A DNA stretch of 64,000 nucleotides from Mangifera indica (GCF_011075055.1 NW_025401160.1:62001-126000); one strand, 5' to 3'; positions 34,349 through 47,116 are shown, counted from the first letter of the stretch. Made by a program: numbers and translations. The notes: a model not told the origin generated them from the sequence alone.

Positions 34349-34916
34349 TAGGTAGACATAATTTTATCGTAAATCATATGCTTGCTTAAATTTACATGTT
34401 ATAATTACTTATCACATGTAAGACTAACAAATTAAGTAATATAAACATTAAAGAGAAGAAAAACGGAACTCATAATGAAAATTATTGATTTCAACATAAA
34501 ATGACTGAATATTTTGACTCAGAAATATGAAACATTTTTTATATTTCTTCATATTCACGCGGTCTATTGGTACAAAGTAATAAGTATTTTTAGAGGAAAT
34601 TCGAGCCCACTTTAAATTTTGAGCCATAATCTTTTATAAATAAAGAGTTATGACGAATTATACGAGGTGACTTAAAAATTTAAAAAAAAAAGGAGAACTA
34701 AAAGATAATTTATAAAATGAAATTCGTTTAAATTCAAACTTAAAAGTATTTATATGATTTTGAAGTGTTCATGTATGACATAATATTCTACGTAATATAT
34801 TTCTTTAGTAGACAAGTGGAGAATTTAATTATTCAATTTTTCTGATAAAACTCAAAGAGTTCCACACTCATTTAAATCTAGAATCAATTTCATGCAACTT
34901 CATATATTTATAGTAG
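34349..34916. other. AT-rich intergenic, no gene seen
   Basis: 34595-34650 resembles 31620-31680 (aaattttga.ccataat, ataaataaag). Otherwise nothing recognised. Confidence 0.4.
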
Positions 34917-35540
34917 GCCAAATCATTATGTCACACCCAAGGCTGATGCAAATCTAATTTTTTATCTGCTAATTATTAAAAATTTGAATACTCACTCGTT
35001 TGTTAAATTTTGTTGTTATTGTAAAAAAGTAAAATTATCATTTATCAAAATATTTAAAACAGTTAAAAATTTATGAAATTTCATAATTTTCATTTTAAGT
35101 TAAAAAATCTAACAAATTTCTCTCCACCTAAAGTTTGAAAAATCAATATTTCCCTCTAAAGTTTTTCAACCACCTATATTGATGGAGGGAGATTGCCATG
35201 GTGACATTCTCCCTCCCTCTTGGCTTCTCTCTCAGTCTCGTTTTATTTCCAACCATCATCAATCAATGAAGGCATTTCTTCATCTCCAGCTAGCCCACAA
35301 CCTAGTTTTGTTTTAAGCCCAATCCGTGAGAGTATGACTCGTTACCATTGTGAGTTGTACCAGACTCATGAATTGGGTGAGTCGTGCCACGAGATTGAAG
35401 AGTAAGCTCGCAAACTAATTTTACATGTCCTACTATTGTTAGAAACCATGCAAAAAGAAAAAAAAAATTAATTTAGAAATTAATTTTGTGGGTGTAGAAC
35501 GACTTTTGCACCGCAAAGTTATTGGGCAAACCATTATGTA
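34917..35540. mobile_element. Truncated Mutator-like element, same family as 62780-63564
   Basis: The left end ggccaaatcattatgtcaca and the following 280 bp align with 62780-63040 (cacctaaagtttgaaaaat, then gtttttcaacca). No right terminal repeat is found; near 35515 another left-end-like sequence (gggcaaaccattatgtaac) begins. The frame at 35220-35405 lies inside this element and is not a supported gene. Confidence 0.55.
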
Positions 35541-35883
35541 ACATCGATATTCTTTTGCTATAAGTAAGAAATTATTAATAAAATTTTTGAAATACTATTC
35601 TTGATTTTTATAATTAAAAAATATTTTTTATTTAATTTTATATAATTATTAAAATTAAACAATTATGTTTTATTATTTAATTTTTAAAATTTAGTTTCTA
35701 AAATCAGTTAATTAAAAATTTAGTTTGATTGATTATTATTATCAGTTAAATTCAAAATTAATTAATTTATAAATTGATCTAGTTTTATTTATGATTTTAT
35801 GATTTTTTTTCCAAATTAAAAATTCGATTCAATATGAAAAATTGTCCCATCTGTTCCATGAACCAGTTTTAAACACCGGTGAA
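35541..35883. other. AT-rich spacer before the PDR duplication unit
   Basis: Low-complexity AT sequence with no gene. Similarity to the region upstream of the second PDR gene begins at about 35884. Confidence 0.5.
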
Positions 35884-36126
35884 AAAACTGTCAGCTGGCC
35901 ATTCAGGCCATAGAGGTTCGGTTCAATGTTTATTCGCACCTCGGTACACATTGTAAACAGTGATGCTACTTTAAAAAGAGATCATCACAAAAACTTTGCA
36001 TGCAATAACATCTTTGCATTGTAACGTTTGCACAGTGCTGCCCACTTGGGTTCTTCGGTTGCATTTCTTATCGAATTAAAAAACAAGGAGAAGAAGAAGA
36101 AGAGAAGAGGTTCAAGCTTGTTGTGA
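35884..36126 (+). promoter_or_regulatory. Promoter and 5' leader of PDR copy 1
   Basis: Aligns with 51061-51333. The CCAAT-box position reads ccatt (35899-35903) and the TATA-box position reads ctttaaaaagag (35969-35980). In copy 2 the same places read ccaat and ctttataaagag. The core promoter of this copy is therefore weaker on paper. A purine-rich aaggagaagaagaagaag leader precedes the ATG. Confidence 0.55.
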
Positions 36127-39100
36127 ATGGATATGGGTGATATTTACAGAGCAGGAAGTAGTTTACGTGGAGGAGGAAGTAATTCGTTCTGGAGAAACGG
36201 CAACACCATGGACGTGTTTTCGAGGTCTTCAAGCGGAGAAGATGATGAAGAGGCCTTAAAGTGGGCTGCACTAGAGAAATTGCCCACTTTTGATCGTTTG
36301 AGAAAAGGTATACTGACAACTTCAGCAGGTCTTCCTAGTGAAATTGATATTCACAATCTTGGATTTCATGAAAAGCATCAGTTGATTGAAAGGCTGGTGA
36401 AAGTTGCTGAAACTGATAACGAGAAGTTCCTCCTGAAGCTCAAGAACCGCATAGATAGGTAAGAATTTTCTCTTTATTCATTAAATCTGCTTTTGATAAG
36501 TTAAAGTTTCATAAATGTGACAAAAACTCGAACCCAGACCTTCTCTCTGAAAGTTCTAGTCTTTGCTGTCCTCTTTGTGATTTTTCCTTATAAAGAATTA
36601 AGTATTGATTTTGTTTGTTCCATTTAGAGTTGGAATTGAGCTTCCGAAAATTGAGGTTCGATTCGAGCATGTGAATGTGGAGGGAGAAACATACGTGGGA
36701 AGTAGAGCTTTGCCTTCATTCATTAACTTCTTTCATAACATAATTGAGGTAAAAGCTTAGAGATATATCATATGAATCATTAATATTACAGAATTATTTA
36801 TCTATCTTTTTTCTAGTTAAGTTTTAACTAAAATTTCACTTTTTTTTATGAATTTGGTTTGAAGGATTTCTTGACTTCTGCAAATTTTCTTAAAAGCAGA
36901 AAGAAACATTTGCAAATTCTTAAGGATGTCAGTGGAATTATTAGGCCAGGAAGGTGAGTACTTAGAACCGAATTATGCAGATTTGGAATATTCGGGAATT
37001 CATTTCTCATTTTGTAAACTTTTTTGTTGCAGAATGACATTGCTTTTGGGCCCTCCAGCCTCTGGAAAGACAACCCTATTGTTAGCTTTGGCTGGGAAGC
37101 TTGACTCCAGTCTACAGGTGGTTAATTATAGTAATTAAATATTGCATTTTTTTAGCAGATGTTGATCATTTTGGTCAATATTTCTAACTTGAGGGGTGAA
37201 AGCTCTCTTGCAGTGTTCTGGGAAGGTGACATATAATGGCCATGAGATGCATGAGTTTGTCCCCCAGAGAACTGCTGCTTATATTGGTCAACATGATGTG
37301 CATATAGGAGAAATGACTGTGAGGGAAACATTGGCCTTCTCTGCCAGATGCCAGGGGGTCGGAACCCGTTATGGTTAGTTGATGGGTTAATTCTTCTTTC
37401 CTACTTTGATGGTTTCTAATTAGTTTTAGCTTAACTGATTACCACTTCTGTGACTATGAAGAGATGTTATCTGAGTTATCTAGAAGAGAAAATGCTGCAA
37501 ATATTAAGCCTGACCCAGATATTGATGTCTTCATGAAGGTGAGAGAATCTGAAATTTGATTCACATAATATATATGGGTTTTTGGTTGGAAGTGATTCCT
37601 GATTCAGATGATGAAAATTGGGGATCAATTCAATCCTTCTATGTAGACTAATTACCTGAATAAGTCTTGATATTTTGTGCTTACTTAGTTGCACTCAAGG
37701 TGATTGAGTTTATAATTTTCTTGGTCAATTTTAATGTCACAGGCGGCAGCAACTGCTGGTGAAGAAGCTAGTGTGGTTACTGATTATATTCTAAAGGTAA
37801 TTATCATAGTGGATCTTGATCACTCAAGAACAAGTGAATTTCACTAGTATAATTACTCTCCCTCCTAAATTTACAGATTTTAGGACTGGAAGTCTGTGCT
37901 GATACCTTGGTGGGTGATGAAATGGTTAGAGGCATCTCAGGAGGACAAAAGAAACGGGTTACAACAGGTAATCACTAAAATTTCTTAATTCATTTCAATT
38001 GAATACACACACAACAATTTTCTGTCCATTTCAATTAAAGCATATAAAAATTTTGGTTCTTGAATTGTAGGTGAAATGCTTGTTGGACCAGCGAATGCTC
38101 TGTTCATGGATGAGATATCTACTGGTTTGGACAGCTCGACAACTTTCCAAATTCTGAATTGTATAAGGCAAACCATTCACATCATGGATGGCACCGCTCT
38201 GATCTCTCTCCTCCAGCCAGCACCAGAGGCATACGATCTCTTTGATGACATTATCCTTCTATCTGAAGGTCAAATTGTCTACCAGGGTCCCCGTGAACAA
38301 GTTCTGGAGTTTTTTGAATCCATGGGGTTCAAATGTCCAGAAAGAAAAGGCGTGGCTGACTTCTTGCAAGAAGTATGCGCTAACGGAGGTCTTTTTAAGT
38401 TTTTTTATTTGTATACAACTGGACATGTAAAATGTCATATTGAATCTTCATTAATATTAAAATGTTTCAGGTGACATCAAGGAAAGATCAGCAGCAGTAT
38501 TGGATAAGTAAAGATGAGCCTTACAGGTTTATAACAGTAAAGGAATTCTCTGATGCATTTCAATCATTCCCTGCGGGTCGGAAACTTGGTGATGAGCTTG
38601 CAACTCCATTTGATAAGAGGAATAGCCACCCTGCAGCTTTGACTACCAAAACATTTGGTGTCAACATGAAGGAATTGTTCAAAGCTTGCTTCTCCAGAGA
38701 ATTTTTGTTGATGAAGAGGAACTCATTTGTTTACTACTTCAAGCTTGGCCAAGTGGGTACTGCCATTTAATTTTTTATTATAGCCTTTCATTAATTTGAT
38801 AATAATTGATACTGATTTTTTTCCCTGCAACTAGCTTTCGGTAATGGCATGTGTTGCTATGACATTGTTCTTCCGAACCAAGATGCACAAAGATACAGAT
38901 GTAGATGGAATAATTTACACAGGTTCCCTATTCTTCGTGGCTATGTCGATTATGTTTAATGGAATGTCAGAGATTTCCATGACTATAGTAAAGCTTCCTG
39001 TTTTTTACAAGCAAAGAGATCTCCGATTCTATCCGTCATGGGCGTATGCACTTCCAACATGGATCCTCAAGATACCAGTCGCATTTGTAGAGGCTGCTGT

Positions 39101-42100
39101 TTGGGTATTCATAACATATTATGTAATAGGATTTGAACCTAATGTTGGAAGGTAAGAAAATAAAGAAATAAAAAAATTTCACTTGGGAGGAAAAAATTGG
39201 CTCTACAAATTCAACGGTGTTAATTAAAAGGCGTTCTTCTTGTTGTAGGTTTGCAAAGCAATTCATCTTGCTTGTATTTCTCAACCAAATGGCTTCTGGA
39301 TTGTTCCGACTCATTGCAGCAGCAGGCAGGACCATGGTCATTGCTAATACATATGGTTCATATGCCTTGCTGTTGCTTGTTACATTGGGTGGCTTTATTA
39401 CTTCACGAAGTAAGAAAAGTACACCGATATACTTGAAAGATGCCAAATCTTTCTCAAATCTTAATGTGAAATTTCCTATTTTTTCCTTGTTTGATAACAC
39501 AGAGGATGTCAAGGACTGGTGGATATGGGCATATTGGTGTTCACCTTTGATGTATACGCAAAACGCACTGGTTGTGAATGAGTTTCTTGGACATGGTTGG
39601 AAAAAGGTAATGCCAAGATTGACCTGTAAGCATTTGTGTGTTTGTCATTCGATAATCTTCTAATTCCTTAAATTTTTTTGTATACTGAAGATTTTGCCAT
39701 TATATTCAACGGAACCAATTGGAGTTGCAGTTATGAAGTCTAGAGGGTTCTTCCCATATTCATATTGGTATTGGATAGGTGCAGGGGCTTTGGTTGGTTT
39801 TACACTGCTGTTCAATTTCGGCTACACTTTGGCGCTCACTTACCTCAACCGTGAGTATCTTTGCTATTTTCACTTTTCATTCCTTTTGAAAAGATAGACT
39901 GTGTTCTAATTTGTGCAAAATATTCACAGCACTTGGTAAGCCTCAGGCTGTTTTACCTGTGGAATCTAAAAGTAATGAACATGAAAACAGAAGTGGAGGA
40001 GCCATTCAGTTATCGAACCATGCAAGTAGTTCTAGTCATTGTTCTCACTCAGGTGATTAAGTTCATTAGTAATGTTGCTTTAAGTTTACTAATCGTATTT
40101 CTTACTTGGACTTACATATTTATCACAGCGACAACTGTACAGCCAAGTCATCAAAAGAAAAAAGGAATGGTTCTTCCATTTCAACCGCATTCCATAACAT
40201 TCGATGAAATCTCATACTCGGTTGACATGCCAAAAGTAATCTTATGTTATTCAAATTTTCCATGTATCCATATGTAATGACGATGTATGGTTACAATAAA
40301 ATTTAGTCCGGACTTCATGTCTATTTATTTTAGTTAAACCATGCAGGAAATGAAACTTCAAGGTGTTGTTGAAGACAAATTGCTGCTTCTGAATGGTTTG
40401 AGTGGTGCTTTCAGACCTGGTGTTCTAACAGCTTTGATGGGTGTCAGCGGTGCTGGCAAAACCACACTGATGGATGTATTGGCTGGTAGGAAAACTGGCG
40501 GATACATTGAGGGAACCATCACAATTTCTGGGTACCCAAAGAAGCAAGCGACATTTGCTCGTATTTCAGGATACTGTGAGCAAAATGATATCCACTCTCC
40601 TTATGTAACAGTATATGAATCTTTGGTCTACTCAGCCTGGCTCCGATTACCCCCTGAAGTTGACTCTGAAACTAGAAAGGTGGGTAAGGAGAACCTCTAT
40701 GTTTCAGGTTTATTTTCATTTTTTCTCATTCTTCCACTTAAGTTCAAACAAATTAAGTCCGATAGAAGTGGCTAAAACTTGCATATATTGTATAAATTTA
40801 CATTTACCTGTGGTTTGCAGATGTTCATTGAGGAAGTCATGGAGCTTGTGGAATTAAATACATTGAGACAAGGACTAGTTGGTTTGCCTGGTATCAACGG
40901 TCTGTCAACTGAGCAGCGCAAGAGGCTTACCATAGCAGTTGAGCTTGTGGCAAACCCTTCAATCATATTTATGGATGAACCAACTTCAGGTCTAGACGCA
41001 CGAGCTGCTGCCATTGTTATGAGAACAGTCAGGAACACAGTGGACACAGGAAGAACGGTGGTGTGCACCATTCATCAGCCAAGCATTGACATATTCGAAG
41101 CCTTTGATGAGGTGAGAAATCTCAATATTGGAGGCTCAGATTTTGTTTCTGCAAGCATGATACTATTTTAAACACTGCACTGCAGCTATTTCTACTGAAG
41201 CGGGGAGGACAAGCCATATATGCTGGGCCATTGGGTCGCCACTCTAGTCTTCTTATAAAGTATTTCGAGGTTTGAACATTAACAAATTACGGAGAATGAA
41301 ATTTAACTTCAGAATACATTATGAAACTTGCTAAGGCAAGTGCATTCCTATTCTGTAGGGAATTCAAGGAGTTCCTAAGATTAAAGATGGTTACAATCCA
41401 GCTACTTGGATGCTAGAAGTCACCACTGAATCACAAGAAATAGCTTTGGGGGTTGATTTTGCTGAAATTTTCAAGAACTCAGAACTATATCAGTAAGTTC
41501 ATGATAATTAACCACTATACATCACCATTCTCCCAAAACATATACTGTTTTTATACTGTTATTGGCTCAAATTCATAGCTGATTTTTTTGTCATTGTGTT
41601 CCAGGAGAAACAAATCACTCATTAGGGATTTAAGCAGGCCTGCTCCAGATTCAAAGGACCTCTATTTCCCTACTCGATACTCCCAATCTTTTGTCACCCA
41701 ATGTTTGGCTTGCTTATGGAAACAACGTTGGTCATACTGGCGGAATACATCTTACACTGCCGTCAGATTTCTGTTCACCTTCTTCATAGCTTTGACATTT
41801 GGGACAATGTTTTGGGACATGGGCACCAAAACGTGAGTTACAAGTTACCATTAGAATATCAACACATTACATTCAAACACAATTCTGAGATACATGGTTT
41901 CCTCTGCCTCTTAATCTAAACATTTTAAATGATATCTAGGAGCAAACGACAAGATCTGTTTAATGCAATGGGTTCCATCTATGCGGCTGTTCTCTTCCTT
42001 GGTGTACAAAATGCCACAGCCGTGCAGCCAATAGTGTCAGTTGAAAGGACAGTATTTTACAGAGAAAAAGCAGCTGGAATGTATTCAGCAATGTCTTATG

Positions 42101-42829
42101 CCTTTGCACAAGTATTTTTCCCATGTTACATCCTTGATTATTTATATATAATAATCTTTGTCAATTTCACATTGGAATTAACATTTTTGTTGTCTCTTCA
42201 TCCCAGGTTGTGGTTGAGATTCCGTATTTATTGGCTCAATCTTTAGCCTATGGCATTATAGTCTATGCAATGATCCAATTTGACTGGGATGCAGGCAAAT
42301 TCTTTTGGTATTTTTTCCACGTGTTCATATGTTTAATGTACTTCACCTTCTATGGCATGATGGCTATAGCCATGACGCCAAACCAGCACATCGGTGCTGT
42401 GTTCGCCTACTCCCTTTACTCTATATGGAACCTCTTTTCTGGATTTATAGTCCCAAGAACAGTAAGCCAGATTCCTGCCTTCATTCAAATGTAATATTCT
42501 TAAATGCATACAATATTACATATCTAATGATCAATTAACTGTGTTTCATTTCTGAAATTGTGTAATCACAGAGAATTCCAATATGGTGGAGATGGTACTT
42601 CTGGGGGTGCCCAATTTCTTGGACGATATACGGGTTCGTTGCATCACAATTTGGAGATATACAGGATAAACTTGACACCGGTGAAACAGTGAAGCAATTT
42701 TTGGATGATTTTTTTGGTTATAAGCATGATTTTCTGGGAGTTGTTGCAGTTGTTGTTATTGTCTTCACTGTGCTTTTTGCATTTGTCTTTGCTCTAGGAG
42801 TTAAGATATTAAACTTCCAGAAGAGATAG
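36127..42829 (+). CDS. Full-size PDR/ABCG transporter, ABCG40/PDR1-like, copy 1
   Basis: Plasma-membrane ATP-driven exporter of the plant PDR group (hormones or defence metabolites; substrate unknown here). 24 coding exons: 36127-36458, 36628-36748, 36865-36953, 37033-37117, 37214-37373, 37462-37538, 37743-37796, 37877-37967, 38071-38372, 38471-38752, 38835-39151, 39249-39409, 39503-39606, 39691-39850, 39930-40052, 40129-40235, 40347-40679, 40821-41111, 41186-41269, 41359-41492, 41605-41832, 41940-42111, 42207-42461, 42572-42829. They join in frame to 1439 aa, the usual family length. Order is NBD1-TMD1-NBD2-TMD2. NBD1 has Walker [10 protein letters not shown] (187-195), signature ISGGQ (326-330) and Walker B ALFMDE (346-351). 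NBD2 has GVSGAGKTT (887-895), LSTEQ (994-998) and IIFMDE (1014-1019). YNPATW is intact (1103-1108). The intron-22 donor is shortened to GTATTT compared with copy 2. Confidence 0.94.
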
Positions 42830-42854
42830 ATATTTTGTCTTGTTATCCTCTCCA

Positions 42855-42916
42855 GGGTGCTCTTTGCATTAATCTTTGCTCTAGGGATTGTGATATTAAA
42901 TTTCCAGAAGAGATTA
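42855..42916 (+). repeat. Duplicated 3' tail of PDR exon 24 (unit 1)
   Basis: Just after the stop codon the sequence gtgctctttgcattaatctt to ccagaagagatta repeats the last 60 bases of exon 24 in degenerate form. The same extra tail follows copy 2, so it predates the tandem duplication. Confidence 0.8.
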
Positions 42917-42929
42917 AAAAAAATCTGTC

Positions 42930-43750
42930 CAGAAAGGTGAATGGCTGCTCAGCGAAGGTTGCTGCAGTGTATCAGGCTGTCCCACCTTAGGAAAATCGGC
43001 ATAATGCTGCATGGATAATCAACAATACCTTTTCTGCTTAGGGACTCTGAAAGTTTTCCAGTGGACAACTCTACATGGTTGGTTCCCTTGGACTAGTTGA
43101 TGCAAAAGGGATTTGCTGTGATACTTGAATCTGTTTGTAGGTTCCTATGTCGATTTCCTTTAAGAGACGAGGCACAATCGGTGGCAGTTTTTCCAGTAGT
43201 AAGAGTAGTGCATTCTCTCTTCTCTGGATTTTTAACACTCTAATTTCAATCTCTTGTTTTTTCAGTCAGTTATCTTGCATTTGCAATCACTCGTATTTTT
43301 TAGTCAGTTGTATTACTGAAGCATAATTTAGATCTGTTCCATGGCATTATTTCAATTAACTCTAAGAGTCTCTCATTAAAATGAAGAATTTATGACAAAA
43401 TACTTGTGCATTTTGAAATACACCAAAGCCCATCACATGAATGAATTGGAATAAATGTATATCCTTTGTGAATACAGCAATTCTTGTTCATAAATTATAA
43501 TATGTTTTCAGAATGAAAGTGATTTGGAATTCATGGCTTTAGGTGAGATAAAAAAGAAAAAAATCACCTTCAGAAAAATTGAAGGACTTCGATAATAAAT
43601 TTGGCCAAGTATTTAATGATTAGATTCATCGAATTGAGAATATGTTAATACTTGTATAAATTTGGCAATGTTTTCCATGTATGAGATTGTTGTTTGAAGG
43701 AGTGAAGGTATACACTTTGTTGCATCATGCATAATCTTAAATTTATCGAT
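42930..43750 (+). pseudogene. DUF2921 gene relic downstream of PDR copy 1
   Basis: Matches the DUF2921 gene in pieces: 42937-43210 to about 27160-27440 (gcaaaggttgctgcagt, cataatgctgcatgga, ggactagttgatgca); then a fragment near 28225-28330; then 43670-43740 to the 3' UTR at 29280-29350. In-frame stops and internal deletions abolish coding. About 180 bp (43385-43560) is extra relative to unit 2. It lies in the same orientation as the intact parent 7 kb upstream. Confidence 0.85.
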
Positions 43751-44304
43751 TATGATAATGCCATGGAGTTTGTAGTTACATCTCTTGGAAAGTTTCTAAA
43801 CCTACATGGGATTTGACATCAGACATCTTGCACCTATACACAACAACAGAATGACTTGGCAGAAAGGAGGAATAGACAAATACTGGAAGTGGTTCGTGCC
43901 TCTCTCTTTGGCATGAACATGCCTAGTATCTATCGGGAGAAGCTGTTAAATCTGTTGTATATCTATTCAATCGGTCACCCTCCCGAGTGATAGATTTTCA
44001 AATCCCTCAACAAAAAATGCAGTCCTTACTTTCAATTCCCCATCTCCTGAATCTTGAACCTAGAGTCTTCGATTGTACAATATATGTTCACATTTGCAAG
44101 GTTCTGCGAACTAAACTTGATCCATGTGTAAAACGATATGTCTTTGTTGGCTATTTAGATTTTTAGGAAGGATATAGGTGTTATGATCCTCAAACCCAGA
44201 AATTACATGTGACATTAGATGTCTCTGTTCGTGAATCAGAACTATATTATTTAGAGAAAGTTTCAACACCTTCCCTTTAGAGGGAGAATTCTGGTGAAGG
44301 GAAG

Positions 44305-44868
44305 TGTAACATCCCTGGTCCAATAACCCAATCCACTGTCAAAATATTGTCCACTTTGGACACACAGTCCATCATGGGTTTGCTTCTAGGCTTTGCAACC
44401 CAAAACACGTCTTAACAGTTAAGGAGCTCACAGGCTATTTAACCAATCAAATTCTCCCACCACTAACCAATGTGGGATACATAGACAGACCCAACATCTC
44501 TCCCGTGCTTTGTCGATGTGGGATTCGCCTAAAGGTATCACATACACCCCCCCTTACGGGACTCAGCGTCCTCGCTGAGGTTTGCCCCACCATCGTTCAA
44601 GAGGACACGTGGAGCTGCTCTGATACCATTTGTAACATCCCTGGTCCAATAACCCGACCCACTGTCAAGATATTGTCCACTTTGGACACACAGTCCATTA
44701 TGGGTTTGCTTTTGAGCTTTGCAACCCAAAACGCGTCTTAACAGTTAAGGAGCTCACAGGCTATTTAACCAATCAAATTCTCCCACCACTAACCAATGTG
44801 GGATACATAGACAGACTTAACATCTCTCCCGTGCTTTGTCGATGTGGGATTCGCCTAAGGGTATCATA
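44305..44868 (-). mobile_element. TRIM (terminal-repeat retrotransposon in miniature)
   Basis: Two 238-bp direct LTRs (44305-44542 and 44631-44868) begin TGTAACATCC and end near GGTATCA(C/T)A. They surround only 88 bp of internal sequence. The plus-strand gctctgatacca at 44617-44628 is the complement of a Met-tRNA primer-binding site, and a C-run after 44543 is the polypurine tract on the other strand, so the element is on the minus strand. A 5-bp target duplication GGAAG is at 44300-44304 and 44869-44873. No coding capacity. The LTRs share words such as cccacatcg (minus strand) common in dicot TRIM families; I did not detect a 5S-like Cassandra box. Confidence 0.93.
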
Positions 44869-46319
44869 GGAAGATGTTACAAGAGGGTAGTAGAGGAGAT
44901 GAGTTTTTTTGAACTAGAAGAAGTGAATGAAAAGCTTGGGAGAAGTGGTCAACAAAATTTTGATAGCATTCATGAGGAGTTAGTTCATTTTGAGAATTGA
45001 GTCAAAGTCACCAATGAATATAGAGTTGCCTATGTTAACACCATCAACTGAAGAATCAATTCAGAATGCTGATCCTTAGGTAATCTTGAATAATGTTGAT
45101 CCTCAAGTAATCTTGAATCCCACGTCTGATAAGTCCCTCGTTCTTCTTGAAAATTTAGCTCCAAGATATCCACAAAGATCAAATAAGGGTATCCCAAAGA
45201 AACAATATAAACCTGACCCTAAAGTCAATGTTAAATATCCAATCAATAATTATGTCTCTACTCATAGATTGTCTGAATCGTATGCACTAATGATTAATCA
45301 ATTGTCCAATTAATGTGTCTATTCCTAGTGGTGTGCAAAATGCTTTGGCAGATCCAAAATGGACTAAGGCAATGAACGAAGAAATGGAGGCCTTGCAAAA
45401 GAACTCTACATGAGAACTTGTTTCTTTACCTGAATGAAATAAAACAATCAAATGTAGATGGGTGTTCATTGTAAAGCATATGGAAGCATTGATATACATA
45501 AAGCGAGGTTGGTTGTAAAAAGGTACACACAAAGGTATTGGGTGGATTACCAAGAGACTTTTGCATCGGTAGAGTAGCTTAACATAATTCATATTCTTAT
45601 ATATGTAACAACAAATTGAGAGTTGCCTCTACAACAAGTTGATGTTAAGAACACTTTTCTCAATGGGGGGTTAGAGGAGAAAGTGTACATGGAGCTACCA
45701 TCGAATGTGAAATGCAGTTCTTTGAATAGAAACAAAATTTGTAAATTGAAGAAATCGTTGTATAGGCTTAAATAGTCACCTAGAGCCCGCTTTGGGAGGT
45801 TCTCTTTTGCAATAAAAGCATCTGGTTATAAGCAGAGTAGTTCAAATCATACTTTGTTCATAAAACACAAAGGGAAGGTGACAACTTTAATTGTGTATGT
45901 TGATGATATAGTCTTGACAAGAGATGATCTAGAGGAAATGAAGTTGTTACAGGAATATTTAGTTACTGAGTTCGAAATGAAGAATTTAGGACAACTTAAA
46001 TATTTCTTAGGAATTGAAATAGCAAGATCAGATTGAGGGATATTTCTTTCACAATGAAAATATGTGTTAGATCTTTTAACTGAAATTGAAATGCTTGCTT
46101 GTAAACTTGCAGTAACGCCCATAGAATCGCAAACTTGAAAATTTTCCAAATCAAGTTCCGACGGACAAAGGTCACTATCAACAGTTGGTTGGAAGGTTAA
46201 TTTATTTATCATGTACAAGGCCAGATATAACCTATGTTGTAAGCATTGTAAGTCAATTCATGCATGCACCAAGTGAAAAACAATGGATGTTGTATATTGA
46301 ATCCTAAGATACTTGAAAG

Positions 46320-46733
46320 TAGGGTTGGATACGAGTTGAGCCAAGCCCAAATAGGGCCCAACTCGTTTTTAACTCTTTTTCAGTGAACCCAAGCTCGGGC
46401 TCAGGCTCATCGAGCTCGCTAAACACATGTTCGTATTCGGCTCGTTTCATAATTTTAGTGTTCGGGCTCGGGTTCACTTTGGGCTCGCATTTTAGGGTTG
46501 GTAGCTCAGTTTTAGGCTTGTTTTTCAAGAAATAAATGGTGTTGTTTGTTCTAAGTTAAATATTTTTTCATTTGAGTGAGCGACTCTCGAGCCGAGCTCA
46601 GCTCGCTTAACTGGTGTTTGGATTCGGGCTCATATTCGTTTTTTACTTAAAATTCATACTCACGTTGGTACTCGGGCTCGTTCGAGCAAAACTCATTTCG
46701 AGCCCGAACAAGCTCACTTCAAATCCAACTATT
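46320..46733. mobile_element. hAT-type MITE inserted in the copia remnant
   Basis: A 414-bp element with imperfect terminal inverted repeats (left GTTGGATACGAGTTGAGC, right read inward GTTGGATTTGAAGTGAGC). It is flanked by the 8-bp duplication CTTGAAAG (46312-46319 and 46734-46741). Removing it rejoins a copia reading of RYLKGAPGKG, which proves the insertion boundaries. The interior is rich in gctcgagctcg-type words. Confidence 0.88.
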
Positions 46734-46800
46734 CTTGAAAGGTGCTCCTGGAAAAGGTTTATTATTCTTAAAGAATGGTGTCTCTAACATTGAAGAATGG

Positions 46801-47116
46801 TTTCTCATGTCACGTCTTATAACATCTCTTAATATGAATGAGTGAACCAAAATTGTGTTGAATCTCATGTCTCTAAAATATATAAAATATCCAAAACAAG
46901 TTTTCTCAAAAATTTTCCACTACCTCCTGGTTAATATAGACGCAATCAGGGCCATTGGTTTTCATTTTACTCGAATTGTTATCTCTGTCGACAAGTGTAG
47001 AGTCTCATCAGGCCATCTCAATTCCCCTTTTTGGTTCTCACGTTTTCTTTTTTTTTTCTAGTCTTTTTGTCAAACAATAAAAAAAAAACTATTATCACAA
47101 CAATTTTCATAATAAT
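46801..47116. other. Intergenic, nothing recognised
   Basis: Low-complexity sequence with a T-run near 47045-47058 and an A-run near 47081-47088. No gene supported. Confidence 0.4.

Larger units (their letters stand above)
43795..46800 (+). pseudogene. Ty1/copia retrotransposon remnant (integrase and reverse transcriptase)
   Basis: Plus-strand pieces follow copia order. The integrase end (AERRNRQILEVVRASLFGMN near 43865) comes first, then CVKRYVFVGYLDF near 44130. The reverse transcriptase follows: ALADPKWTKAMNEEMEALQ near 45340, [20 protein letters not shown] near 45640, LIVYVDDIVLTRDDLEEM near 45890 and LGQLKYFLGIEIARSD near 45990. Many stops and frameshifts are present and no LTRs were found. 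The integrase-before-RT order identifies copia. A TRIM (44305-44868) and a MITE (46320-46733) are inserted in it. Confidence 0.88.

Noticed and set aside
38373..38474. Read-through of PDR exon 9 into a longer frame
   Set aside because: Family comparison and the clean donor after GAA (38372), with acceptor at 38471, restore the expected protein; the extension is intron.
38842..41071. Long minus-strand frames opposite PDR exons
   Set aside because: Shadows of conserved plus-strand coding sequence; the same shadows occur in both PDR copies.
44305..44868. Cassandra-type TRIM with a 5S rRNA-like LTR
   Set aside because: I looked for 5S rRNA promoter words in both LTR orientations and saw none convincing.
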